IMG/VR virus record: IMGVR_UViG_3300037993_000667
Span: 1-42,898 of that record
Length of the DNA stretch: 42,898 bases
Strand: one strand, 5' to 3'
From: a virus
The number at the start of each line of letters is the position of its first letter. The first letter of the stretch is position 1. Below, in pieces: positions 23,031 to 30,286 of this stretch. The position numbers were made by a program, and so were the translations under genes. Below the pieces are notes generated by a model. The model saw only the letters and a program-made list of their open reading frames with translations. It was not told where the DNA came from and searched no databases.

Positions 23031-24311
23031 ATGAAACTCGCAGAATTGGTTGAGCAGCGCAACGTCGCTGTCAAAGAGATGCGCTCTTATCTGGAGAAGG
23101 GCGACACCGTCAAATTCGACGAAATCGACGCCAAGGTAGTCGAGCTCGACAAGCAGATAGCGGCGCTCAAAAAGCTGGAAGACGCCGAGAAAGTCCAGGC
23201 TGCCTTTGCCGACACCAGGCAGCCGCCCATGAGTAACATCGCTCCCCACCTGGTGGACGGAGGCCGCAATGAGGAATGGCAGAAGACCTACTCCAAGGTC
23301 TTCTCCAAATATCTCCGCGGAAATATCTCTTCGCTCTCGCCCGAAGAGCAGCAGATCATGCTGGGCACCTGGCGCGATGCTGGTGGCACCCAGATCCGCG
23401 CGGCCCAGACGGAAAGCACCACGGGCGGCGGCTACATCATCCCGCAGGGGTTCAGCGGCCAACTCGAAGAGGCCATGAAGTGGTACGGCGGGATCGACGG
23501 CATCGTCGACTCCTTCGAGACCGACACCGGCAATCCGCTGCCCTGGCCGACGATCAACGACACCACCAACAAGGGACGCATCCTTGGCCTCAACACCCAG
23601 GTCACCGAAACCGATCTGGTCTTCGGACAAATCATGTTCGGAGCGTTCACCTTCTGCTCCGATTCCATCCTCATCCCCATCCAGTTGATGCGCGACTCCT
23701 ATTTCGACCTGGATAAGGAAGTAGCCAAGCTGCTCGGCATCCGCCTCGGCCGCTTGTTCAACAACAAATTCACCGTCGGCGCCGGCACCACCGAGCCTTT
23801 GGGCATTGTCACCGCCGCTCTGAATGCTCCCGGCGGAGGCCTCACCTACACCACGGCCTCCGGTCAGACGTCGACCATCATCGGCGATGATCTGATCAAC
23901 CTGGAGCACACGGTCGACCCGGCCTATCGTCCGGGAGGCCGCTATATGCTGGCCGATTCCACCCTGAAGGCCATCAAGAAGTTGAAGGATAGCTATGGGC
24001 GTTACCTGTGGCTTCCCGGCCTGGCCGCCAACGATCCCAACACGATCAATGGCTACAAATACGTCATCAACCAGGACATGGCGGCGCTCGGAACCAGCGG
24101 CTCTCCGGTGACTGGCAATGCCTTCCTGCTGTTCGGCGACATGAGCAAATACAAAGTCCGCCGGGTAGCCGGAGACACCACCGTCATGCGGCTCACCGAG
24201 CGCTATGCCGATTACCTGCAGGTCGGCTATCAAGCCTTCCTGCGCGCCGACGCGCAGCTGCTCGATGCCGGCACGCACCCGATCGCCGTGGCTGTGCAGG
24301 CAACGTCGTAG
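23031..24311 (+). CDS. major capsid protein, HK97 family
   Basis: A 426-residue protein from ATG 23031. The first ~65 residues are the coiled-coil delta domain (LVEQRNVAVKEMRSYLEKGD, ELDKQIAALKKLED), normally removed by the head protease. The body has TTGGGYIIPQGFSGQLEEAMKWYGGI (N-arm/E-loop region), DSILIPIQLMRDSYFDLDKEVAKLLGIRLGRLFNNKFTVG (spine helix) and MRLTERYADYLQVGYQAFLRADAQLLD (P-domain end). It assembles the icosahedral shell. Confidence 0.97.
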   Translation: MKLAELVEQRNVAVKEMRSYLEKGDTVKFDEIDAKVVELDKQIAALKKLEDAEKVQAAFADTRQPPMSNIAPHLVDGGRNEEWQKTYSKVFSKYLRGNISSLSPEEQQIMLGTWRDAGGTQIRAAQTESTTGGGYIIPQGFSGQLEEAMKWYGGIDGIVDSFETDTGNPLPWPTINDTTNKGRILGLNTQVTETDLVFGQIMFGAFTFCSDSILIPIQLMRDSYFDLDKEVAKLLGIRLGRLFNNKFTVGAGTTEPLGIVTAALNAPGGGLTYTTASGQTSTIIGDDLINLEHTVDPAYRPGGRYMLADSTLKAIKKLKDSYGRYLWLPGLAANDPNTINGYKYVINQDMAALGTSGSPVTGNAFLLFGDMSKYKVRRVAGDTTVMRLTERYADYLQVGYQAFLRADAQLLDAGTHPIAVAVQATS

Positions 24312-24500
24312 AAAGCCAGATTTCAGGCTTTCTGGGGTGAAATTTGGTCCCCGGACGACGCGCAGTTTGTCGTCCGGAATTGTTCTCTCCGGGACCGGCC
24401 TTCAGCCGGTTTCTCCCGGGGTCCCCGACGCGGCACCTATCCCCGTCGCGCCGGGGATTCACCTGGCGCCAGCGGCCGGCGCCTGGAAGGCCGTCACCGA
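24310..24500 (+). terminator. string of hairpins after the capsid gene
   Basis: Four successive hairpins follow the capsid stop: AGAAAGCC/GGCTTTCT (24310-24333), CCGGACGAC/GTCGTCCGG (24351-24377), CCGGGA...CCGGC-CTTCA-GCCGG...TCCCGG (about 24391-24420), and CCCCG...CGGGG (about 24442-24457). None has a long U-tract, so they may be weak terminators, RNase barriers that protect capsid mRNA, or phage/host palindromic repeats. The interval contains no gene before 24501. Confidence 0.55.
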
Positions 24501-24692
24501 ATGCCAAAAGAAGATCAAGATGACGCTCTCGCCGCTTATGCGCGCGATCCGCGGCAATATCGCCGCCAGCTGGCCGAGCCCGATGAAGCTCCGGCCGCTG
24601 AGGCGGAACCCGAAAAAACTGCTCTGGTGAAAACCACCGGAAAATCTGGCCAGAATGCGCAGCGCGATACGCGCAACGCAAAACGGCGATAG
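24501..24692 (+). CDS. small highly charged protein
   Basis: A 63-residue protein from ATG 24501, with GGAAGG upstream at somewhat long distance. It is very charged and Ala-rich (MPKEDQDDALAAYARDPRQY, AEPDEAPAAEAEPEKTALVKTTGKSG) with a basic end, probably disordered. It ends three bases before the connector gene. Its position between capsid and connector is where many phages have a small decoration or accessory gene; identity unknown. Confidence 0.5.
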   Translation: MPKEDQDDALAAYARDPRQYRRQLAEPDEAPAAEAEPEKTALVKTTGKSGQNAQRDTRNAKRR

Positions 24693-24695
24693 CCT

Positions 24696-25580
24696 ATGGG
24701 CTTTCAACTCTTGCAGGCGCCTGCGGTCGAACCGGTCTCGGTAGCCGAGCTGGCAGCACATCTGCGCATCATTCCCTCGGACGAGGACACCAGCACGCCC
24801 GCGCTGCTGGCTAGCTATGCGCAGTCCGCGCGCGAGTGGGCTGAAACCTTCACCGCCAGAGCCTTTGTCACCCAGCGTTGGCGCATGTATCTCGACGCCT
24901 TTCCCGGCTACATCGATCAGCGCCTCGGCGGCAACATCGTCACCTCGCCCATTGCGATCGGGGCTACCTCGTACATGGCCGGCATCCGCTGGGCAATTGT
25001 TCCGCCCTTTCCACCGTGCCAGTCCATCGATGCGCTTAATTATCTCGATCCGGACGCCAATCCGGTCACGATGGTACCGAACGTCGATTACCTCATCGAC
25101 ATCATTTCGAACCCGGCGCGCGTCACGCCGATGTTCGGCAAGTTCTGGCCCATCTCGCGTATCCAGACCAACTCTGTCTGGATCGATTACACCGCCGGCT
25201 ACGCCAATGCCGCCGTGGTACACATGACGGCTGGCTCTCCCGCGCTCGGCGGCGCCACGTTTCCGGTCGGCAGTCCCAGCCCGGCGGTTGGCCAGGCGCT
25301 CTCTGTCATAGGAGCCGGGCCGGGTGGCGCTACGTTGGTCACCACGATCGCCAGCGTCGATGGCGAAGGTAATGCCACCGCTGCGCAGGCCGCGGCTACG
25401 GCGGTCACCGGGGCCACCGCCTTCTGGGGCGGCATCTTTCCTGAATCCATTCGCAATGCCATCAAGATGCTCGCCGGCCACTGGTATGAGAACCGCGAAA
25501 ACAGCGCTGCCGACCAATTGCATGAAGTTCCGATGGACGCCAAGCAGTTGCTCTATCCTTATCGCGACCTGAGGTTATAG
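24696..25580 (+). CDS. head-tail connector protein (gp6-like) with inserted domain
   Basis: A 294-residue protein from ATG 24696. PVSVAELAAHLRI, LLASYAQSAREWAETFTARAFVTQRWRMYLDAFP, IDALNYLDPDANPVTMVPNVDY and WIDYTAGY are typical of the phage gp6-like connector family that rings the portal; FPESIRNAIKMLAGHWYENRE is the usual end. Between YTAGY and that end about 65 Gly/Ala/Val/Thr-rich residues (roughly 172-240) are inserted, looking like a small beta domain exposed at the head-tail collar. Confidence 0.85.
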   Translation: MGFQLLQAPAVEPVSVAELAAHLRIIPSDEDTSTPALLASYAQSAREWAETFTARAFVTQRWRMYLDAFPGYIDQRLGGNIVTSPIAIGATSYMAGIRWAIVPPFPPCQSIDALNYLDPDANPVTMVPNVDYLIDIISNPARVTPMFGKFWPISRIQTNSVWIDYTAGYANAAVVHMTAGSPALGGATFPVGSPSPAVGQALSVIGAGPGGATLVTTIASVDGEGNATAAQAAATAVTGATAFWGGIFPESIRNAIKMLAGHWYENRENSAADQLHEVPMDAKQLLYPYRDLRL

Positions 25581-25588
25581 TCAGCGCG

Positions 25589-25630
25589 TTGTCATCCTGA
25601 GCGGCGTCGGGGTGACAGAGCGAAGGATCC
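25589..25630 (+). repeat. intergenic palindromic repeat of host type
   Basis: TTGTCATCCTGAGCGG...GAGCGAAGGATCC lies in the 92-base gap between the connector and nuclease genes. TGTCATCC also pairs with GGGTGACA at 25610-25617 to form a hairpin. I know GTCATCCTGAGC(G)...GCGAAGGATC as a very frequent dispersed intergenic repeat in Acidobacteriota and some other environmental bacteria; host assignment from it is an inference. Confidence 0.5.
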
Positions 25631-25672
25631 TTATCCGACCGACGCCGCTCTGGAATTTGAGGGTCTGACTAC

Positions 25673-26440
25673 ATGAAAAGGCTCATCGACTGGATCGTCC
25701 TCATTCCGGTACTCGGCGCCGCCCTGCTTCTGCCGGCGCGGTTGCCCGCGGCCACAAAAGAGTGCCCCAATATTCCGCTGCCTCAAGTCGAGGCGCAGAC
25801 CGAGAAGATCTGCGAGACGGCCTACGTTTCGCTCTACGACGCTGTGTTGCACTCGCCGCGCCTGGTTGCTTATGAGTTGACGGCCAAGCACACCCTGGGA
25901 TGCCTGCCGCGTAAGGCCAATTTTCACAGTGAGGGTCCGAGTGCCAAAGCGAGCGAATACCTCGACAGCGGCTATGACCTCGGGCACATGATGAGCGCCG
26001 AAGACGCCAGCTGGCGTGACGATGTTTCTTACGATTCCTTTTCCATGGTCAACGTCGCGCCCCAGCTTGGCGGCCTCAATCGCCAGCAATGGGCGCGGCT
26101 GGAAGAGTCCGTCCGGGCCTGGGCCTGGTCACGCGGGGATCTCATCGTCTACGTCGGCCCCATATTTTCAGACAAACCGAAACACCTCGGCAAAGACGTC
26201 GCTGTTCCAAGCGCATTCTTCAAAGTCCTGGTCGACAAAAAGAGCGGAGAGGTCCTTGCCTTCGAGATGCCGCAAAAACCGATCAACAAAGGCGACCTGG
26301 CGCCATGGATCACGGCGCTCCAGGTCATCGAGAGCGAAGCCGGCATAAAGTTTCCCGGCAGGCAGGCAAGCGACAACGCCCTCTGGCCGCTCGACCTCTC
26401 CGGCTGGCGAAAAGCCCACAAGGAGGCCTGCGGAAAATGA
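25673..26440 (+). CDS. secreted DNA/RNA non-specific endonuclease (NucA-like)
   Basis: A 255-residue protein from ATG 25673. Residues 1-27 form a signal peptide (IDWIVLIPVLGAALLLPARLPAA). The nuclease part has YDLGHMMSAEDA (residues 101-112), the DRGH motif with Leu for Arg and catalytic His105 retained, and NVAPQLGGLNRQQWARLEE with metal-binding Asn136 and Glu144. VYVGPIF and VPSAFFKVLVD complete the beta-beta-alpha-metal nuclease pattern. It would be exported and degrade nucleic acid outside the cytoplasm. It lies amid head-tail genes, at the start of the glycosyltransferase cassette. Confidence 0.85.
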   Translation: MKRLIDWIVLIPVLGAALLLPARLPAATKECPNIPLPQVEAQTEKICETAYVSLYDAVLHSPRLVAYELTAKHTLGCLPRKANFHSEGPSAKASEYLDSGYDLGHMMSAEDASWRDDVSYDSFSMVNVAPQLGGLNRQQWARLEESVRAWAWSRGDLIVYVGPIFSDKPKHLGKDVAVPSAFFKVLVDKKSGEVLAFEMPQKPINKGDLAPWITALQVIESEAGIKFPGRQASDNALWPLDLSGWRKAHKEACGK

Positions 26441-26697
26441 CGCTTTATCGATCGGATACCTGCCTGGGGGCAAAGCGGCTCAAGATATTTCTCGTGTCCT
26501 GGGAGCTGCTTCGGCAGATGTTCACCCCGGGCGAGCATGCCGAGCATTACCGGGTGCTGAGCGCCGCAGTTCCCGCAGACGCCCAGTGCGAGTCCGTTTG
26601 CGAATCGCGCGATTATCCCGGCCTGCTGGAGATCACCATTTCGAGCGCTACCTTTCCCGAAGTGCGCCAAGGTCCGATGCTGGGCGGAAACATCTAG
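26437..26697 (+). CDS. small conserved phage protein
   Basis: An 86-residue protein from ATG 26437, with AAGGAGG seven bases upstream and an ATGA overlap. The middle LKIFLVSWELLRQMFTPGEH..HYRVLSAAVPADAQ is a pattern I recall from environmental phage hypothetical proteins, without known function. Its TAG stop shares its last base with the GTG start of the first glycosyltransferase, so the two are coupled. Confidence 0.65.
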   Translation: MTLYRSDTCLGAKRLKIFLVSWELLRQMFTPGEHAEHYRVLSAAVPADAQCESVCESRDYPGLLEITISSATFPEVRQGPMLGGNI

Positions 26698-27359
26698 TGC
26701 TCGTCTCCTGCATCATGCCCACCCACAACCGGCGCGAGATGGTGCCGATTGCCCTGCGCTCCTATCTCGCGCAGGACTGGCCGGAAAAAGAGCTGGTCGT
26801 CGTCGATGACGGCCCCGATGTGCTCTGGGACCTCTTTGCCGGGCGCCCAGGTGTGCACTACGTCAGGCTCGCCGGACGCCGTCGCATTGGTGCCAAGCGC
26901 AATTTGGCATGCCAAGTGGCACTTGGCGAAGTTATAGTCCATTTCGACTCCGACGACTGGAGCGCTTCAGGCAGGATCCGCGACCAAATCGAGCGCCTGC
27001 TCGCTTCCGGCAAGGCGGTCAGCGGTTATCATTCCGGGCTCTTTTACGACCCAGCAAGACGCGAGGCCAGCAAGTATATCTGGGACGGCCATCCGGACCA
27101 CTACTCACTGGGGACTGCTCTCTGCTACCGCCGGGACTTTTGGCGGCGCAACCAGTTCACCAACTCCGACATGCAGGAAGACAACGACTTCGTCGACGCG
27201 GCAAAGGCCGCTCGGCAGCTTGTGTCGGTCGACGGCGGCCAGTTCATCGTTGCCCGCATCCATGCCGGCAACACCTGCAATCATGTGCCGCTGCGCTGGC
27301 CCGTGGTGCCGATCGAGGAGATTCCGGACGCCTTCCTGGAGGCCTGTGGCGCGTATTAA
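26697..27359 (+). CDS. glycosyltransferase family 2-like (GT-A)
   Basis: A 220-residue protein from GTG 26697. It has the GT-A start VSCIMPTHNRREMVPIALRSYLAQDW, ELVVVDDGPD, RIGAKRNLACQVALGEVIVHFDSDDW (DxD-type nucleotide-sugar/metal site), and a late HAGNTCNH segment. It transfers an activated sugar; donor and acceptor cannot be read. It is the first of four glycosyltransferase genes placed between the connector and head-closure genes. A longer frame start at 26586 falls inside the previous gene and lacks a ribosome binding site. Confidence 0.85.
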   Translation: MLVSCIMPTHNRREMVPIALRSYLAQDWPEKELVVVDDGPDVLWDLFAGRPGVHYVRLAGRRRIGAKRNLACQVALGEVIVHFDSDDWSASGRIRDQIERLLASGKAVSGYHSGLFYDPARREASKYIWDGHPDHYSLGTALCYRRDFWRRNQFTNSDMQEDNDFVDAAKAARQLVSVDGGQFIVARIHAGNTCNHVPLRWPVVPIEEIPDAFLEACGAY

Positions 27360-28263
27360 CGTCTGCACTAACCTCACCAACGGAGTCGGGCTGCAGCGGG
27401 ATTACGAGATGCTGCGCGCGGAGCTGGAAAAGCGCGGCTACGAAGTCAACGGCATCATGTGGAACGCCAAGGAGGCGCCGCGCGCGGACCTGAATATCTT
27501 TATTGAGCTCCTGAACCTTGGCATATTCCAGCGTGCTCCTCGCCAGTGGGCGATCCCGAATCCCGAGTGGTGGTTCGCCGGGTGGGACGTTAATCTGCCA
27601 CAGATCGAGTCAGTCCTTTGTAAGACCCACGACTGCGAGCGAATCTTTCGCGGCAAAGGACCGAAGACCCGATATATCGGCTGGCAGGCGCGCGATCTGT
27701 ACCGCCCGGAAATCCAGCGCGAACGCAAAGTTCTGCACCTGGCCGGAAAGTCACATGCCAAGAACACCGAGGCCGTCGTCGAATGTTGGCGGAGGTACTC
27801 GCCAGAGATAGACCTCACCGTCGTGTCAGAGCATTTTGTGGGCGTCGGCTCGAGAACGAGTTCATATCGGCGCGTCACCGAAGAGCAACTGACGTTGTTT
27901 CTGAACTCGCACCTGTTTCACCTTTTGCCATCAGCCTACGAAGGCTACGGCCACGCCATTCACGAGGCGCAGGCGGTCGGGGCGATCCTGATGACCACCG
28001 ACGCCGCCCCGATGGACGAAGCCGGCGCTCCGGTGCGTCTTCCCTCCTGTCGCAGAAGGAATGCTAACCATGCGCCCTACTTCGATGTGAGCCCGGAGGC
28101 TATCCGAGATGGTATTGAGCGCGCGCTTGCCATGAGCGAAGAGGAAATCAGGTTAGCGAGCGAGGCGGCCAGGGCGAAGTACGAGGCTGATTGCGCGGAG
28201 TTCCAAGCGTCACTGAATGAATTGTTCGGCAAAGCGATTGAGCTAAGGGCAGCGACGGCATGA
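27346..28263 (+). CDS. glycosyltransferase, GT-B fold (GT4-like)
   Basis: A 305-residue protein from GTG 27346 with GGAGG four bases upstream; it overlaps the preceding gene by 14 bases. NVCTNLTNGVGLQRDYEMLRAELEKRGYEV is a GT-B N-terminal Rossmann half, KVLHLAGKSHAKNTEAVVECW starts the second half, and HLLPSAYEGYGHAIHEAQAVGAILMTTDAAPMDE is the sugar-nucleotide site with the EGxGxxxxEA pattern. Predicted cytoplasmic. Acceptor unknown. Confidence 0.85.
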   Translation: MARINVCTNLTNGVGLQRDYEMLRAELEKRGYEVNGIMWNAKEAPRADLNIFIELLNLGIFQRAPRQWAIPNPEWWFAGWDVNLPQIESVLCKTHDCERIFRGKGPKTRYIGWQARDLYRPEIQRERKVLHLAGKSHAKNTEAVVECWRRYSPEIDLTVVSEHFVGVGSRTSSYRRVTEEQLTLFLNSHLFHLLPSAYEGYGHAIHEAQAVGAILMTTDAAPMDEAGAPVRLPSCRRRNANHAPYFDVSPEAIRDGIERALAMSEEEIRLASEAARAKYEADCAEFQASLNELFGKAIELRAATA

Positions 28264-28940
28264 ACCACGGCGAGATCGTAGTCTCCATGGCCGCGAGCCG
28301 GTCCGCTGGGCTGATGCGAACCTATGTCGAGCAGTTGGTTAATGCCGGCGTTGCCGTGAATATCGAGCCGATGCCGAAAGAATGGGCCAATAACAATCTT
28401 GGCGACCTCGGTCAGCGGGTAGCCTCGCAGCGGCGCACTCTCGAGCACCTTTCCGGATTCAACAAGATCATCATCGCGGATGCCTGGGACGTTTTATTCT
28501 ACGGGCTCCGGGAGGAGTTGGTGGCGAAAGTGCCCGACCGCGGCGTGCTGTTTTCCGCTGAGCGCGTCTGCTGGCCGGAACCGGAACTATCGTTCGGCTT
28601 TCCCGACACTGGCAACGCCTGGCGCTACGTCAACGCTGGCCTCATGGCTGGCACGCATCGCGCGATGTCCGAGTGGCTTGAATGCTTGGTTGCGAGCCTT
28701 CCGGAACACGGCAGCTTTGTAGACCAGCGTTTACTGAACAGGCTTCGCTCCGAGAACAGCCCGCTTGCTCCCATCGACAGCCAGACGAAGTTGTTCTACA
28801 CGATGACGCAGGAACACGGCGAGCTGGAGAGGCGCGACGGACGACCGTTCAACAGGGTGAGCGGCCAATATCCGAACTTCATTCACTTCTGCGCGAAGAC
28901 AGATCCGGCCCCGTTCCTGGAGATGATGAAAAAGTCGTGA
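28260..28940 (+). CDS. PLOD/procollagen-glycosyltransferase-like enzyme
   Basis: A 226-residue protein from ATG 28260 (ATGA overlap). FNKIIIADAWDVLFYG, EELVAKVP, VLFSAERVCWPE and NAWRYVNAGLMAGTHRAM match the conserved core of the glycosyltransferase domain of procollagen lysyl hydroxylase/galactosyl- and glucosyltransferases (DxxD...FSAE..CWP...yxNxGxxxG), a domain also seen in giant viruses and some phages. FVDQRLL and FIHFCAK fit later parts. Donor and acceptor are unknown. In this phage, collagen-like Gly-X-Y repeats occur in the tail fibre and the head protease. Confidence 0.8.
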   Translation: MNHGEIVVSMAASRSAGLMRTYVEQLVNAGVAVNIEPMPKEWANNNLGDLGQRVASQRRTLEHLSGFNKIIIADAWDVLFYGLREELVAKVPDRGVLFSAERVCWPEPELSFGFPDTGNAWRYVNAGLMAGTHRAMSEWLECLVASLPEHGSFVDQRLLNRLRSENSPLAPIDSQTKLFYTMTQEHGELERRDGRPFNRVSGQYPNFIHFCAKTDPAPFLEMMKKS

Positions 28941-28964
28941 CGCTCACCAGAAGGTGACAGACAA

Positions 28965-29798
28965 ATGAAGCCCGACATCGTAGTGGTGCCGACCTTTTCC
29001 CGGCCCGAGTATCTCTGGCTCTGCCTCGAAAGAATCGCCGCGTGCCCTGAGAGCCGAATGCTCGACATCTGCGTGTACGTCGACAACCACGAGAACCGGG
29101 TGCCCGCTCCGAAAGACGAGATCGAAAGAGTAACGACGAAATGTCCAGGCCTCTCGATCTACCTTCTGACTCGCGCTCCGCACAGATTTATCGGCAACAG
29201 CTTCAATGTCCTCGAGGCCTACAGAGAGGCCTACGGCACGGGCTGTGAATACGTCTTCCAGGTAGAAGACGACGTCATGGTCACGCCCGATTTCTTCACT
29301 TGGCATTATCGCGTGCAGAGGTCCGGAAGATGGTTTTGCTCAGTCGGCTGCAAGAGCCCGAGAGTCCCGCCGCCTGAAGGCGCGGACGACTTCTACGGCA
29401 CCGTGGATTTCTGCTCCTATGGGGTCTGCTTCCCGCGAAACGCCCTCGCGACAGTCATCCAGCACGCGCGCCCGGAGTACTACGGCAACATGGACGGCTA
29501 TATCGGGAGCAACTTTCCCGATCTCGGCTTCGCTGGGCGATTCACCGAGCAGGACGGCCTTATACATCGCCTGGTGAAGATGAGCGGACTACCTTCGGCA
29601 TGGCCAGTTAAACCGCGCTCATGCCATTGCGGCTACTATGGCTATCACCGCGGCAAGGGACTCAGGCCGGAAGGCACTCTCGAACAGCGCTACGAGCAGG
29701 TAAAGAAGATTATCGCGAGCGCCGACGAACTTCGTCGCAACTCCCGCGATTACGACGACCTCGAAGCCCTAGACGATGAAATCATTGCAGGCCGATAG
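28965..29798 (+). CDS. glycosyltransferase, GT-A type (GNT-I-like)
   Basis: A 277-residue protein from ATG 28965, with AGAAGGTG upstream. DIVVVPTFSRPEYLWLCLERI and ICVYVDNHENRV start the domain, NSFNVLEAYREAYGTGCEYVFQVEDDVMVTPDFF contains the ExDD metal site typical of GNT-I-like or GT2 enzymes, and FTEQDGLIHRLVK follows. It is the fourth glycosyltransferase of the cassette, not similar to the other three, so the group could build a branched or multi-sugar modification. Target unknown; virion proteins or host surface are the likely options. Confidence 0.8.
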   Translation: MKPDIVVVPTFSRPEYLWLCLERIAACPESRMLDICVYVDNHENRVPAPKDEIERVTTKCPGLSIYLLTRAPHRFIGNSFNVLEAYREAYGTGCEYVFQVEDDVMVTPDFFTWHYRVQRSGRWFCSVGCKSPRVPPPEGADDFYGTVDFCSYGVCFPRNALATVIQHARPEYYGNMDGYIGSNFPDLGFAGRFTEQDGLIHRLVKMSGLPSAWPVKPRSCHCGYYGYHRGKGLRPEGTLEQRYEQVKKIIASADELRRNSRDYDDLEALDDEIIAGR

Positions 29799-30134
29799 AT
29801 GAGCACTCGCTGGACCGGAGCCGGCCGGCGCCGCCACCTGATCAACATCATGCAGCCCTCTGCCACGCAGAGCAGCTTCGGGGATCTCACGCCGGCGACC
29901 GTGCCTTTTGCCTCCGGCGTTTGGGCAGAGATCAGTGAGGTGCAGGACCGCGAGCTTTACCGGACGCAACAGTTCGTCTCCGAAGTTACGCACCGCATGA
30001 ACATCCGCTACATCGCCGGAGTCGTGCCCAAGATGCAGGTTGTTTTTCAGGGGCGCACATTTCAGATTCAAGCCGTCTCCAATCCTGAGATGCGCAACCG
30101 AGAATTGAACCTGCTTTGTTTGGAGAGGCAATGA
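29799..30134 (+). CDS. phage head closure protein
   Basis: A 111-residue protein from ATG 29799, directly after the previous stop. GDLTPATVPFASGVWAEISEVQDRELYRTQQFVSEVTHRMNIRYIAGVVPKMQVVFQGRTFQI is the SPP1 gp16/Phage_H_T_join pattern (xWAxIxxxxGxE...xxxxxTHxxxIRY...MxVxxxGRxFxI). It seals the connector after packaging. Its position shows that the glycosyltransferase cassette splits the connector and closure genes that are normally adjacent. Confidence 0.9.
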   Translation: MSTRWTGAGRRRHLINIMQPSATQSSFGDLTPATVPFASGVWAEISEVQDRELYRTQQFVSEVTHRMNIRYIAGVVPKMQVVFQGRTFQIQAVSNPEMRNRELNLLCLERQ

Positions 30135-30286
30135 GACTACCGTTCTGGATAAAAGTCGGCCCGCTGGTTCAAGCTCCGGGGGGCATGACGGTCACCATCG
30201 GGATTCGGGCTTGGGCAATGCCATTTCTATGGGCCTGGGCGTTTTTCCGGGTTGTGCGCCAGCGGTTTTGTCAGGGGCGCAGCTAG
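30131..30286 (+). CDS. 51-residue membrane-like small protein
   Basis: ATG 30131 overlaps the previous stop (ATGA) and the TAG stop directly precedes the next ATG, so the frame exactly fills the gap. The product has a hydrophobic helix of Trp/Phe/Ala/Met (GIRAWAMPFLWAWAFFRVV) and basic ends, so it is probably a single-pass membrane peptide. Function unknown. Confidence 0.6.
   Translation: MRLPFWIKVGPLVQAPGGMTVTIGIRAWAMPFLWAWAFFRVVRQRFCQGRS

Noticed and set aside
22846-23034. 62-codon plus frame in the capsid leader
   Set aside because: No ribosome binding site, Arg/Ser/Pro-rich GC-driven composition, and it overlaps the structured leader hairpin.
22923-24278. 451-codon minus-strand frame opposite the capsid gene
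   Set aside because: Shadow of the major capsid gene, caused by high-GC codon use.
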